A stretch of DNA of 14,306 nucleotides from Prolixibacteraceae bacterium (lineage in GTDB: Bacteria > Bacteroidota > Bacteroidia > Bacteroidales > Prolixibacteraceae): the NCBI GenBank assembly GCA_016930735.1, contig JAFGGF010000015.1, forward strand, positions 1 through 14,306, written 5' to 3'. The position numbers were made by a program, and so were the translations under genes. Positions 8,143 to 14,306 of the stretch are shown piece by piece. A model generated the notes under the pieces. The model was not told the DNA's origin. It was given only the letters and a program-made list of their open reading frames with translations, and did no database searches. Position 1 is the first letter of the stretch. Each line of letters begins with the position of its first letter.

Positions 8143-8778
8143 TTATAATTCGATTTTATAACTGACTCCAATTATGTTGACAGAATTTTCCAAAAAATAG
8201 GATTGCAGATGATAGCATAATTCAATGCGGCTGTTGTTGGTTAATTTGTATGAACCACCTAATGTAAACCTTCCTTTATTAATTTCCTTTTCAGTCAGAT
8301 CATGGAATAACTCGTAACTGGTGTAGGGTCTTAACTTACAATTTTTCAGGTCATATTCAAATTTTAACTGATATCTGAGAAAATTACTTTTTGAGTTTTC
8401 CTCACCGAATTCGGTATAATCTGTAAATCGGGTTCGGAATGATCCTTCCAGCCTGTTCCAATCTTTTTTAGCCAAAACATCAAATGCAAACCGGTGATAG
8501 GTTTCATTTCCCTTGTTTCTGACATCAATATTGTATCGGTAAGCTCCTGCAAGGCGAAGGAATTTGGCAGCTTTTAAAGTCAGTTGCCCGTCAAACATAT
8601 ATTCATCAACCGAAAAATCATCCTGAAACCTGACTTCCGGTTTAAAACTAAATTCAAGTTTTTTAAATATCTTTTTAGAAAATTCAGCCTCTACCCAGGT
8701 GCCAAAATTTTTTGTTTTAGCCTGAACCTGATTTACTACAAGAATAATCAGAAATAATATGATCAGTTTTTTATTCAT
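8143..8778 (-). CDS. DUF2490 family outer-membrane beta-barrel protein
   Basis: I place the start at the ATG at 8778, not at the in-frame one at 8811. From 8778 the protein begins with a proper Sec signal peptide (MNKKLIILFLIILVVNQVQA, cleavage near residue 20), whereas the longer form adds 11 residues that spoil it. The protein is then 211 residues. The mature part shows alternating amphipathic strands with aromatic ends (GTWVEAEF, LEFSFKPEVRF, GAYRYNID, RPYTSYELFHD, IELCYHLQSYFL) and ends in a strand with a hydrophobic/charged tail, as in DUF2490 barrels common in Bacteroidota. The start overlaps the stop of the DUF4956 gene by 8 nt (ATGAATAA), so translation is probably coupled. Its function is unknown; the coupling suggests an outer-membrane partner of the VTC/DUF4956 proteins. 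Confidence 0.82.
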   Translation of the reverse strand: MNKKLIILFLIILVVNQVQAKTKNFGTWVEAEFSKKIFKKLEFSFKPEVRFQDDFSVDEYMFDGQLTLKAAKFLRLAGAYRYNIDVRNKGNETYHRFAFDVLAKKDWNRLEGSFRTRFTDYTEFGEENSKSNFLRYQLKFEYDLKNCKLRPYTSYELFHDLTEKEINKGRFTLGGSYKLTNNSRIELCYHLQSYFLENSVNIIGVSYKIEL

Positions 8779-9418
8779 TGCCTGCCTGGCGCTTTGTACT
8801 TCCGCTGCCATTCAAGTCGAAATATATTTTTATAATTGCGACATCACGTAAAAAATCAACTTTTTCGATCTCATACCTTTTAATGATAATACCGGTACGC
8901 TCTTTCAAATCTTCAAGAAGTTCCTTTTCCTTGTTTTTATGGATATTTTCTATCTTTTCATAAGTGACAATTAATGAACTCTCCTGTTTAAGCATCAGTA
9001 TTTTTTCAAGAGCCCAAAGGGCTCCAACAAGCAGAATGTTTACAAAAGAAAGTTCAAGGTAACCGATTTGATTTCTTGAAAGGGCATTAATTACTGAAAT
9101 TGCAATAATTACAAAAAGATATGTCATTTCCTTTATGGGGATGGGATCAGTCCTGTAACGAATAATCCCGAAAATGGCAAACAGCCCCAAAGCAAAGCCC
9201 AGCCCCAACTCAACACTTGCCAGCAGATAACAAAGCAGGAATATTGCTACACTAATGGCGAAATAACTGAAGAAAAAATTCTTGCGCCTGCTGTTCCTGG
9301 CATAAAGTAAAACAACAACAATAAAGGTTGCAACCAGGTTAAATCCGAACCGGATTCCCAGTTCTGTAAATTTTTCGATATTGGGTATGGCAGTAATTAT
9401 GTAATTTAAATAACTCAT
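8771..9418 (-). CDS. DUF4956 inner-membrane protein
   Basis: This 215-residue integral membrane protein has probable membrane segments at about 24-40, 47-68, 73-87, 97-113 and 122-142. A soluble charged C-terminal domain (about 148-215) has a coiled stretch (EKIENIHKNKEKELLEDLKER) and a small alpha/beta part. The conserved DUF4956 signature is GFALGLFAIFGIIRYRTDPI (74-93), which recalls the G-I-R-T loop of MgtC-type proteins, though this likeness is only by eye. DUF4956 genes commonly sit beside VTC-domain genes; here the spacing is 11 bp after the VTC stop. No biochemical role is established. By analogy with yeast VTC, where the polymerase domain is attached to membrane helices that carry the chain across, it could be the membrane partner or channel; that is inference. 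Confidence 0.88.
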   Translation of the reverse strand: MSYLNYIITAIPNIEKFTELGIRFGFNLVATFIVVVLLYARNSRRKNFFFSYFAISVAIFLLCYLLASVELGLGFALGLFAIFGIIRYRTDPIPIKEMTYLFVIIAISVINALSRNQIGYLELSFVNILLVGALWALEKILMLKQESSLIVTYEKIENIHKNKEKELLEDLKERTGIIIKRYEIEKVDFLRDVAIIKIYFDLNGSGSTKRQAGNE

Positions 9419-9429
9419 TGATTGATTGG

Positions 9430-10191
9430 TTAGTTGGTATAAAGTGTAATATTCTTATTAATGAAGCGCAACCTGGGTTTAAAAGCATTCTGTTTTAAAC
9501 CGGGTTCCAGAATTGCCCTACCTGTACAGTATTTCGACAATCCTCTTTGCCTTATCTTTTTTTCGCGCATAAAAACCAGCAATGGTGATGATTTCAGATT
9601 CTGACTCCTTTTGATTTCAACAATCGCAAGGTCATCCAATATTATCTTTCCTGAATGATTTGTGAATTTCAGGTTAAGATCGATTGTACACCGGTCCGTC
9701 TTTTTTTTATTGATAAGCGTTATCCTTTGAAATTTATTATTCAGGGTGGGATTCAGGTTTTTTCCTGAATACATGGAATTAGCTTCAATAAATTTCACCT
9801 CATGGTCTGAAAATCCGTATTCAGGCTTTTTTACTTCAATTCTTTCTTTGATAGTCCTTTGCTTGTTATTTTTTAGCTTGATTTCCAGAAAATCTTTATT
9901 GGTAGAATAATAACGACGTTTCCTGATTTTAATTCGGTTAAGTTTCCTGTTGTGGTGAAACAGGTACATCTGATTATCAGGTGTATCAAAATAAGTGGTT
10001 TCATAATCCATCAACCTTTGCCCGTTTATTTCCAGTATGTCGTAATCGGATTTTGAACCTGAAAGAATTTCGGAAAGGTCTGAAATATGGAACCAGTATT
10101 TCCGGTCGATCCTGTTCATTAGTTTCACTTCCTCAATCTGCGACAGGGATACCGAATTAAATTCAGACAATATTTTATTGATTTCTTCCAA
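9430..10191 (-). CDS. VTC-domain protein, polyphosphate polymerase-like
   Basis: This 253-residue soluble protein consists almost wholly of a VTC domain, the tunnel-shaped fold of yeast Vtc4 that builds polyphosphate from ATP. The expected features are present: LMNRIDRKYWF (24-34), ETTYFDT (64-70), a basic strand RIKIRKRRY (86-94), FLEIKLK (101-107), IKERIEVK (114-121), IVEIKRS with acidic Glu192 and Lys194, and GLSKY (217-221). No SPX domain or transmembrane helix is attached. The start is unusual: the frame opens with TTG at 10191 and has no upstream ATG. I keep TTG because the residues it adds (KILSEFNSVSLSQIEEVKLMNR) match the N-terminal helix typical of bacterial VTC proteins. The alternative ATG at 10119 would cut that helix off and leave 229 residues. 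It is cotranscribed with DUF4956 (11 bp gap) and separated from the response regulator by 110 bp. The polymerase activity is inferred. Confidence 0.88.
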   Translation of the reverse strand: MEEINKILSEFNSVSLSQIEEVKLMNRIDRKYWFHISDLSEILSGSKSDYDILEINGQRLMDYETTYFDTPDNQMYLFHHNRKLNRIKIRKRRYYSTNKDFLEIKLKNNKQRTIKERIEVKKPEYGFSDHEVKFIEANSMYSGKNLNPTLNNKFQRITLINKKKTDRCTIDLNLKFTNHSGKIILDDLAIVEIKRSQNLKSSPLLVFMREKKIRQRGLSKYCTGRAILEPGLKQNAFKPRLRFINKNITLYTN

Positions 10192-10301
10192 GGTCCGGTT
10201 AGTATTTTTAATTAAAGTGCAACAAATTTGTAAAATATATTTAATAAATCGATAGAAGATGTACTAAAAGTTATTCCAATTTTTACAATCTCTTCAATAA
10301 A

Positions 10302-11021
10302 TTACTCCATAAAATTCCTGTTAAGATATTCCTGAAATACATTTTTATAATTTTCAGAAACCGGAATAATTGTTTTATCATCATAAATAATACGGAATCG
10401 CTCAACAACCGATATTTTCTCTAAATTGACAATATAAGACCGATGTACCCTCATAAATTTTTCAGAAGGAAGTTTTTCCTCCAGCGATTTAAGGCTCAAC
10501 AGTGCCATTACCGGTTTTTGGGAAGTAAGATGAATACGGACATACTCTTTCATTCCTTCGATATATCGAATTTCATCGAAATTAATTCTTACCAGTTTAT
10601 ATTCTGATTTAATAAACAGGAACTGATCGTTGGTATTAATCAGTTCAGTTTGGTTTTGAATAAGCTGTACCTGTTTTTTTACTTTTGAAACTGCTCTTGA
10701 AAACTCATCAAATGAAAAGGGTTTTAACAGGTAATCAATGGCATCCACTTTAAAACCTTCAACTGCAAACTCGCTGTAAGCTGTCGTAAAAATAAGCAAA
10801 GGTTTTTGCTCCAGCGATTTTACAAAATCCAGGCCATTCAGGTCGGGCATGTTAATATCGACAAACATCAGGTCAACCTGATTTGAATCCAGAAACTGTA
10901 AAGCTTTTACTGCATTTGAAAACTTTGCCACGAGTTCAAGGAAAGGCAACTTTCCGATATAATCCGAAATTTGTTTTAATGCCAGTGGCTCATCATCTAT
11001 TGCTATGCAACTAATCTTCAT
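10302..11021 (-). CDS. LytTR-type response regulator
   Basis: The 239-residue protein is a LytR/AlgR-type regulator. The receiver domain (1-120) has the acidic pair Asp9-Asp10, the phosphoacceptor Asp55 (MFVDINMP), Thr79/Thr80 and Lys100 (YLLKPF). A LytTR DNA-binding domain (about 135-235) includes VRINFDEIRYIEG and FMRVHRSYIVNL (189-200). Nothing is missing, so it should be functional. It overlaps the 3' end of the sensor kinase gene by 11 nt, which indicates a cognate pair made by coupled translation. The target is likely this cluster, given that the pair sits between the CotH and VTC genes. A LytTR site (two direct repeats with GTT cores) was not recognised by eye, so the regulon is inferred. 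Confidence 0.95.
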   Translation of the reverse strand: MKISCIAIDDEPLALKQISDYIGKLPFLELVAKFSNAVKALQFLDSNQVDLMFVDINMPDLNGLDFVKSLEQKPLLIFTTAYSEFAVEGFKVDAIDYLLKPFSFDEFSRAVSKVKKQVQLIQNQTELINTNDQFLFIKSEYKLVRINFDEIRYIEGMKEYVRIHLTSQKPVMALLSLKSLEEKLPSEKFMRVHRSYIVNLEKISVVERFRIIYDDKTIIPVSENYKNVFQEYLNRNFME

Positions 11022-12087
11022 TTAGTGGAATTTTTACAAGGGTTTCATAATTTATTTTATCAGAAATAACCTCAAAACTGAATTCATCTTTGTATAAAAG
11101 CTCCAGCCTTTTTTTCAGGTTTTTCAGGCCAATGCCACCTATTTTACTTTTCAGATTATGGTTAGAATTTACCGTTCTGAAAAGTAACCATCCTCTCTCG
11201 ATTTTCAGAATAATTTCGACAAATGATTCCGATTGATAACTTATTCCGTGTTTAAATGCATTCTCAACCAACGATGTAAAAATCATTGGAGGAATTGAAA
11301 CTGATGGAATCTTTTCAGGAAAATCAATTGTAACTTTAATATCATCTGTAAGCCTTAATTTCATAAGGTCAACAAAGCTCCGAATAAAATCAACTTCTTT
11401 TTTCAGGGTGGTTTTTCCATGCTCGGTATCATAAAGCATATACCGCATAAGTTTCGATAATTTGATAATTGAATTTTTGGCACCTTCAGAATTAATATCT
11501 ATCAAAGCATGGATGTTATTAAGGGTATTCATAAAAAAGTGAGGGCTTACCTGGTTCCGTAAAAAAGCGAGCTCGCTTTGCAATTTTTGCTTTTCCAGCT
11601 CCTTGCTTTTTTGCTCTTTTTCCTGCGATCTTACTGCAAGTTTTATTGCAGCATTAAAGCCAACAACCAGGAACGATACAATAATAACATTAAAAATAAC
11701 TACAATCCAGGGTCTGATTTCCAGCGGCCGTTGCATTTCAAAGGGAGGCCTTACCATTGGCCGACGAACAGGATTTGGAGCCTGTTGTATCATTCTTCCA
11801 GCCCAGTCTCCCAATAAGCCAATTCCAACAATCATCAAAACAGTAATTAACAGATACAGAATTTTTTTCCTTTCAAAAAAAACCGGAAATAAAATAAAAT
11901 TATGAATACAAAAAATTACCAGATATGTAGAAGTCCTTATCCATTCCCTGTAAATCCTGTCCCAGTTAAAAAATGCATTATTTAATGTAAAAATAACCGG
12001 CATTAAAAAAACTATGCTCCAAATAATTATGTAGATCAGAATTTCAATCTTTTTCAGATTTAATGCGGTTGCTTTCTTTTCCAACAT
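11011..12087 (-). CDS. LytS-type sensor histidine kinase with four membrane segments
   Basis: The 358-residue inner-membrane kinase has probable membrane segments at about 14-34, 53-72, 76-93 and 127-149, then a short coiled coil (RSQEKEQKSKELEKQKLQ) and a His_kinase core of the LytS/YehU type. The phosphorylated residue is His183 in LRNQVSPHFFMNTLNN (176-191). The N box is LVENAFKHG (273-281) and the G box GGIGLKNLKKRL (317-328). With the N-terminus inside, the loop between segments 3 and 4 (94-126) is periplasmic and unusually rich in Pro and Arg (seven Pro, six Arg), a possible sensing surface. The gene follows the CotH stop by 26 bp and overlaps the response regulator by 11 nt. The signal it senses is unknown. 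Confidence 0.94.
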   Translation of the reverse strand: MLEKKATALNLKKIEILIYIIIWSIVFLMPVIFTLNNAFFNWDRIYREWIRTSTYLVIFCIHNFILFPVFFERKKILYLLITVLMIVGIGLLGDWAGRMIQQAPNPVRRPMVRPPFEMQRPLEIRPWIVVIFNVIIVSFLVVGFNAAIKLAVRSQEKEQKSKELEKQKLQSELAFLRNQVSPHFFMNTLNNIHALIDINSEGAKNSIIKLSKLMRYMLYDTEHGKTTLKKEVDFIRSFVDLMKLRLTDDIKVTIDFPEKIPSVSIPPMIFTSLVENAFKHGISYQSESFVEIILKIERGWLLFRTVNSNHNLKSKIGGIGLKNLKKRLELLYKDEFSFEVISDKINYETLVKIPLNED

Positions 12088-12113
12088 ACCAATAAAATTA
12101 ATAATATAAATTA

Positions 12114-13493
12114 CTATTCTGATCCAATAAATTCATTAACAGCATCATTTCGCTCATAAACATGTTTTTTAAGCTGGTTAACAGCTTGTAAAAACTCTGA
12201 ATCGTTCCGCAAAAAAGTATATTCGCTTTGTTCTCCGTTTTCACCAATAACAAATTCTTCTATTAAAGACTGGTATTCGTCATAAATATCATGCATGCCG
12301 GAAGGATAAAATACATCGGAAAGAAACTCTGAACAATAAGATTTATATACCCCAAACCATTCTTCATCATCAAGGATATAACGGATCAGAGGCCATTGCC
12401 CTGTTACTTCATCAAGTTCTATTGACAGTGCGCCACCTTGTTTCCCTTCCTGTAAAGATTCATTATTATCCCAAGGGATCCAGATAAACTTTCCATTTTC
12501 AGGATCATTGTATAAATAATAGTTATGCCACATTTTCCCATAGGTATCCCAATTCTGAATAATGGAATTGGCAGAAAGCCATTTTAAAAACACATCCACA
12601 TCAAAAACTAAAGCCAAATTATTTTTCCAGGTATTGTAATCACTGACTCTTTCCGCACTATTTATAATATTATAAAGTTTCCTGACATCAGAATAATCAT
12701 TTACAGTAAGATTATTCTTTTTATCCATTTCGTTTGTATTAAACGTTCCGGAAGCAAACGATGCAGCCTGCCCATCGGGTTTATAAAGATTCCCTCTGTT
12801 ATCGTCGAAATAATAATCAATAACAGTATCATCCACTTCCTCAACCATTGTGTACAAACCAAAATATACTGATCCTTCACCATAATCAATATAAAGCCGA
12901 TAAAAGGCAGTTTTTGCCGAAACCAAGCCAAAATCATCGAATAGTTCACTGGCAATCTTTTCTCTGATCAGGGACCTGTCTTCAAAGTTATTTTTCAGGC
13001 TGAGTTGTTTAAAACCATAAAACCTTTGATTGCTGATATCGGGGTAAACATCTTCAAACTGGTCAAAATCCAATTTAAAAGGAAATTTTTTCAATCCGCT
13101 CTGGTAAGTCGATTTTAAACTTGAATTCCCTTTAAACCTGATTCCTACCTTGTACCATTGAATTCCGTTAAAGAAAACATCACAGGGTACCCAAACCGGA
13201 TCGATATCTATTCCAGCCAGTGGCTTTCCTCCCGAATTATTTATTTTCGATGACAGGTCTGTCAGCATCTCATCCCATATTTCCTTTTCAATAAGAATAT
13301 CCATCCTGTTTACCATGTTATCAGGGAAAACAATCGAATAATCGGGATTTTCAACATTACCATGAGTTAAGATACTCCAATCGGGTGTTTCGATTTCAGT
13401 TTTAACTTCATTCAGATCACATGAAGTTGCAAATACAACCAAAACAAAAAATAATGTTTGGAAACGAAATAATATTTGTTTAATACTTGACAT
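12114..13493 (-). CDS. CotH-family (atypical kinase) lipoprotein
   Basis: The 459-residue protein begins with a lipoprotein signal peptide ending in ATSC (Cys25), so it is anchored in the envelope. The rest is a CotH domain, the atypical protein-kinase fold first known from Bacillus spore-coat CotH. Visible family blocks are VGIRFKGNSSL (116-126), KKFPFKLDFD (135-144), LSLKNNFEDRSLIREKIASELF (165-186, the core helix and loop), YFGLYTMVEEVDD (210-222), NWDTYGKMWHNYYLY (314-328) and KFIWIPWDNNES (335-346). The last two hold the acidic residues expected at the metal/ATP site. It is the first gene of the cluster, 26 bp before the sensor kinase. Bacteroidota CotH proteins have no known substrates, and a periplasmic kinase must find its phosphate donor outside the cytosol; polyphosphate from the nearby VTC protein is one speculative answer. 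Confidence is high for family, low for activity. Confidence 0.92.
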   Translation of the reverse strand: MSSIKQILFRFQTLFFVLVVFATSCDLNEVKTEIETPDWSILTHGNVENPDYSIVFPDNMVNRMDILIEKEIWDEMLTDLSSKINNSGGKPLAGIDIDPVWVPCDVFFNGIQWYKVGIRFKGNSSLKSTYQSGLKKFPFKLDFDQFEDVYPDISNQRFYGFKQLSLKNNFEDRSLIREKIASELFDDFGLVSAKTAFYRLYIDYGEGSVYFGLYTMVEEVDDTVIDYYFDDNRGNLYKPDGQAASFASGTFNTNEMDKKNNLTVNDYSDVRKLYNIINSAERVSDYNTWKNNLALVFDVDVFLKWLSANSIIQNWDTYGKMWHNYYLYNDPENGKFIWIPWDNNESLQEGKQGGALSIELDEVTGQWPLIRYILDDEEWFGVYKSYCSEFLSDVFYPSGMHDIYDEYQSLIEEFVIGENGEQSEYTFLRNDSEFLQAVNQLKKHVYERNDAVNEFIGSE

Positions 13494-13520
13494 TTAATAT
13501 TGATTTTTGTCCAATATTAA
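13494..13520. promoter_or_regulatory. Perfect 9-bp inverted repeat abutting the CotH start codon
   Basis: TTAATATTG (13494-13502) and CAATATTAA (13512-13520) are exact inverted copies around a 9-nt centre, and the inner edge touches the ATG at 13493. On the minus strand the far arm contains TAATATTG, one mismatch from the -7 consensus TAnnTTTG, so the dyad could be an operator at the start of transcription. Alternatively it could be a leader hairpin covering the translation start. A correctly spaced -33 TTG was not found. Confidence 0.45.
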
Positions 13521-13595
13521 TGTATTAAAACCTGGCAGAAAAAAAGATTCAACCAATCCTAAGCAAACATCAATGGTTTTCAGGATTTATTCAAT

Positions 13596-13618
13596 AAAAA
13601 AGGGAACTCTGATTCCCT
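13596..13618 (-). terminator. Intrinsic terminator after rubrerythrin
   Basis: On the minus strand AGGGAA, a 6-nt loop and TTCCCT (13618 down to 13601) form a short GC-containing stem followed directly by a T run. It begins 8 bp after the rubrerythrin stop at 13627. It separates that gene from the CotH cluster, so the cluster must have its own promoter in 13494-13595. Confidence 0.8.
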
Positions 13619-13626
13619 GTTTTGTT

Positions 13627-14202
13627 TTAATAATTCGATTCTTTTATTTCGAAATACGATTGTGGATGTAAGCATGCCGGGCACATTTTTGGGGCGGCAG
13701 TTCCTTCATGTAAAAAACCACAATTCCTGCATTTCCAGACTACTTTATCACCTCGTTTGAAAACTTTGCCTTCTTCCAGATTATTATAAAGGATTCTGTA
13801 TCTTACTTCATGTGCTTTTTCAACCCTGGCAATTAACTTAAAAGCAGAAGCAATCTCCCTAAAGCCTTCCTCTTCAGCAATTTGAGCAAATTCAGGATAA
13901 AGTTCAGTCCATTCTTCATTTTCACCATCTGCAGAAGCTTTCAGGTTTTCAAGTGTAGTTCCGATTTTTCCTGCCGGATAAGTTGCTGTAATTTCAACCA
14001 TTGTACCTTCAAGAAACTTAAAAAATCGTTTGGCATGTTCTTTTTCATTTAAAGCAGTTTCGGCAAAAATTGCAGCTATTTGTTCAAGCCCTTCCTTTTT
14101 TGCCTGGCTGGAAAAATAATCATATCTCATCCTGGCCTGTGATTCACCTGCAAATGCTTTAAGCAGGTTTTGTTCTGTTTTTGTACCTTTCAATGAATCC
14201 AT
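13627..14202 (-). CDS. rbr: Rubrerythrin
   Basis: The 191-residue protein is a full rubrerythrin, a cytosolic NADH-dependent peroxidase that protects anaerobes from peroxide. The N-terminal ferritin-like domain holds the diiron ligands Glu20, Glu53 with His56 (NEKEHA), Glu94 and Glu97, and Glu128 with His131 (VEKAHEVRY). The C-terminal rubredoxin-like domain binds one Fe through Cys158/Cys161 (CRNC) and Cys174/Cys177 (CPAC). The length and every ligand are normal. It is a single-gene unit with its own terminator. The promoter must lie in 14203-14306, where TAAATTTTG is close to, but one base longer than, the -7 consensus. Regulation by an oxidative-stress factor is usual for the family but no site is visible. 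Confidence 0.97.
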   Translation of the reverse strand: MDSLKGTKTEQNLLKAFAGESQARMRYDYFSSQAKKEGLEQIAAIFAETALNEKEHAKRFFKFLEGTMVEITATYPAGKIGTTLENLKASADGENEEWTELYPEFAQIAEEEGFREIASAFKLIARVEKAHEVRYRILYNNLEEGKVFKRGDKVVWKCRNCGFLHEGTAAPKMCPACLHPQSYFEIKESNY

Positions 14203-14306
14203 AGTATAAATTTTAGTTTTTATTTTCTTAAAAATACAAAATTTAATTCTTCGGTTCTAATCCCCGGTTTAATGTAAATTTATTTTTACTGATTTTAAAC
14301 AACATA

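Noticed and set aside
8124..8150. AATTATAA and TTATAATT inverted arms around an 11-nt centre, overlapping the stop of the DUF2490 gene.
   Set aside because: All arm bases are A or T and no T tract follows on the minus strand, so it is a poor terminator and easily a chance match in AT-rich DNA.
10192..10301. Possible separate promoter or operator in the 110-bp gap before the VTC gene, including the palindrome acaaatttgt (10222-10231).
   Set aside because: No TAnnTTTG box with a correctly spaced TTG is present, and a 10-bp AT-rich palindrome is expected by chance.
11578..11905. Open frames on the plus strand opposite the histidine kinase (and similar ones opposite the peptidase, GH29 and DUF4956 genes).
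   Set aside because: They lie wholly within strong genes on the other strand and their translations show no domain, signal peptide or plausible composition.
14203..14306. Promoter for rubrerythrin (TAAATTTTG on the minus strand) and possible small genes at the right edge.
   Set aside because: The box has one base too many and no matching -33 TTG. The only short frame from the edge gives about 20 residues and has no support.

Overview
The window looks like a stretch of a Bacteroidota chromosome, probably class Bacteroidia. It is AT-rich. Secreted proteins carry Bacteroidota-style signal peptides and lipoboxes. One clear promoter has the Bacteroidota pattern (TTG, 19 nt, TAnnTTTG) instead of a sigma70 -35/-10. 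The gene families also fit: a GH29 fucosidase lipoprotein, a heparinase II/III-type enzyme, LytS/LytR-type regulators and DUF2490. A rubrerythrin suggests an anaerobe or microaerophile, and the two glycan enzymes suggest a polysaccharide degrader. No tRNA, rRNA, insertion sequence or CRISPR array was found.

Left region (1-2908): two P-loop ATPases lie in tandem on the minus strand, 26 bp apart. The downstream one runs off the left edge. Their shared promoter carries a perfect tandem 16-bp repeat with palindromic character, covering the -33 element and the spacer, so the pair is probably under a dedicated repressor. No function can be assigned to the pair.

Middle region (2909-8035): on the plus strand are an M20 metallodipeptidase with its own intrinsic terminator and a secreted heparinase II/III-family protein. 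The latter converges on, and overlaps by 4 nt, a minus-strand GH29 alpha-L-fucosidase lipoprotein. The last two look like a small glycan-degrading module, although no SusC/SusD pair is present here.

Right-centre region (8143-13493): six minus-strand genes form a compact cluster, in order of transcription: CotH-family kinase lipoprotein, LytS-type histidine kinase, LytTR response regulator, VTC-domain (polyphosphate polymerase-like) protein, DUF4956 inner-membrane protein and DUF2490 outer-membrane barrel. Spacings are 26 bp, an 11-nt overlap, 110 bp, 11 bp and an 8-nt overlap. VTC, DUF4956 and CotH genes are often found together in bacteria without an established joint function. Here they are joined by a two-component system and an outer-membrane component, which suggests a regulated envelope system using polyphosphate or phosphorylation. 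This is the most interesting part of the window.

Right end (13494-14306): a stand-alone rubrerythrin with a minus-strand terminator, followed by about 100 bp of AT-rich upstream sequence with no gene.
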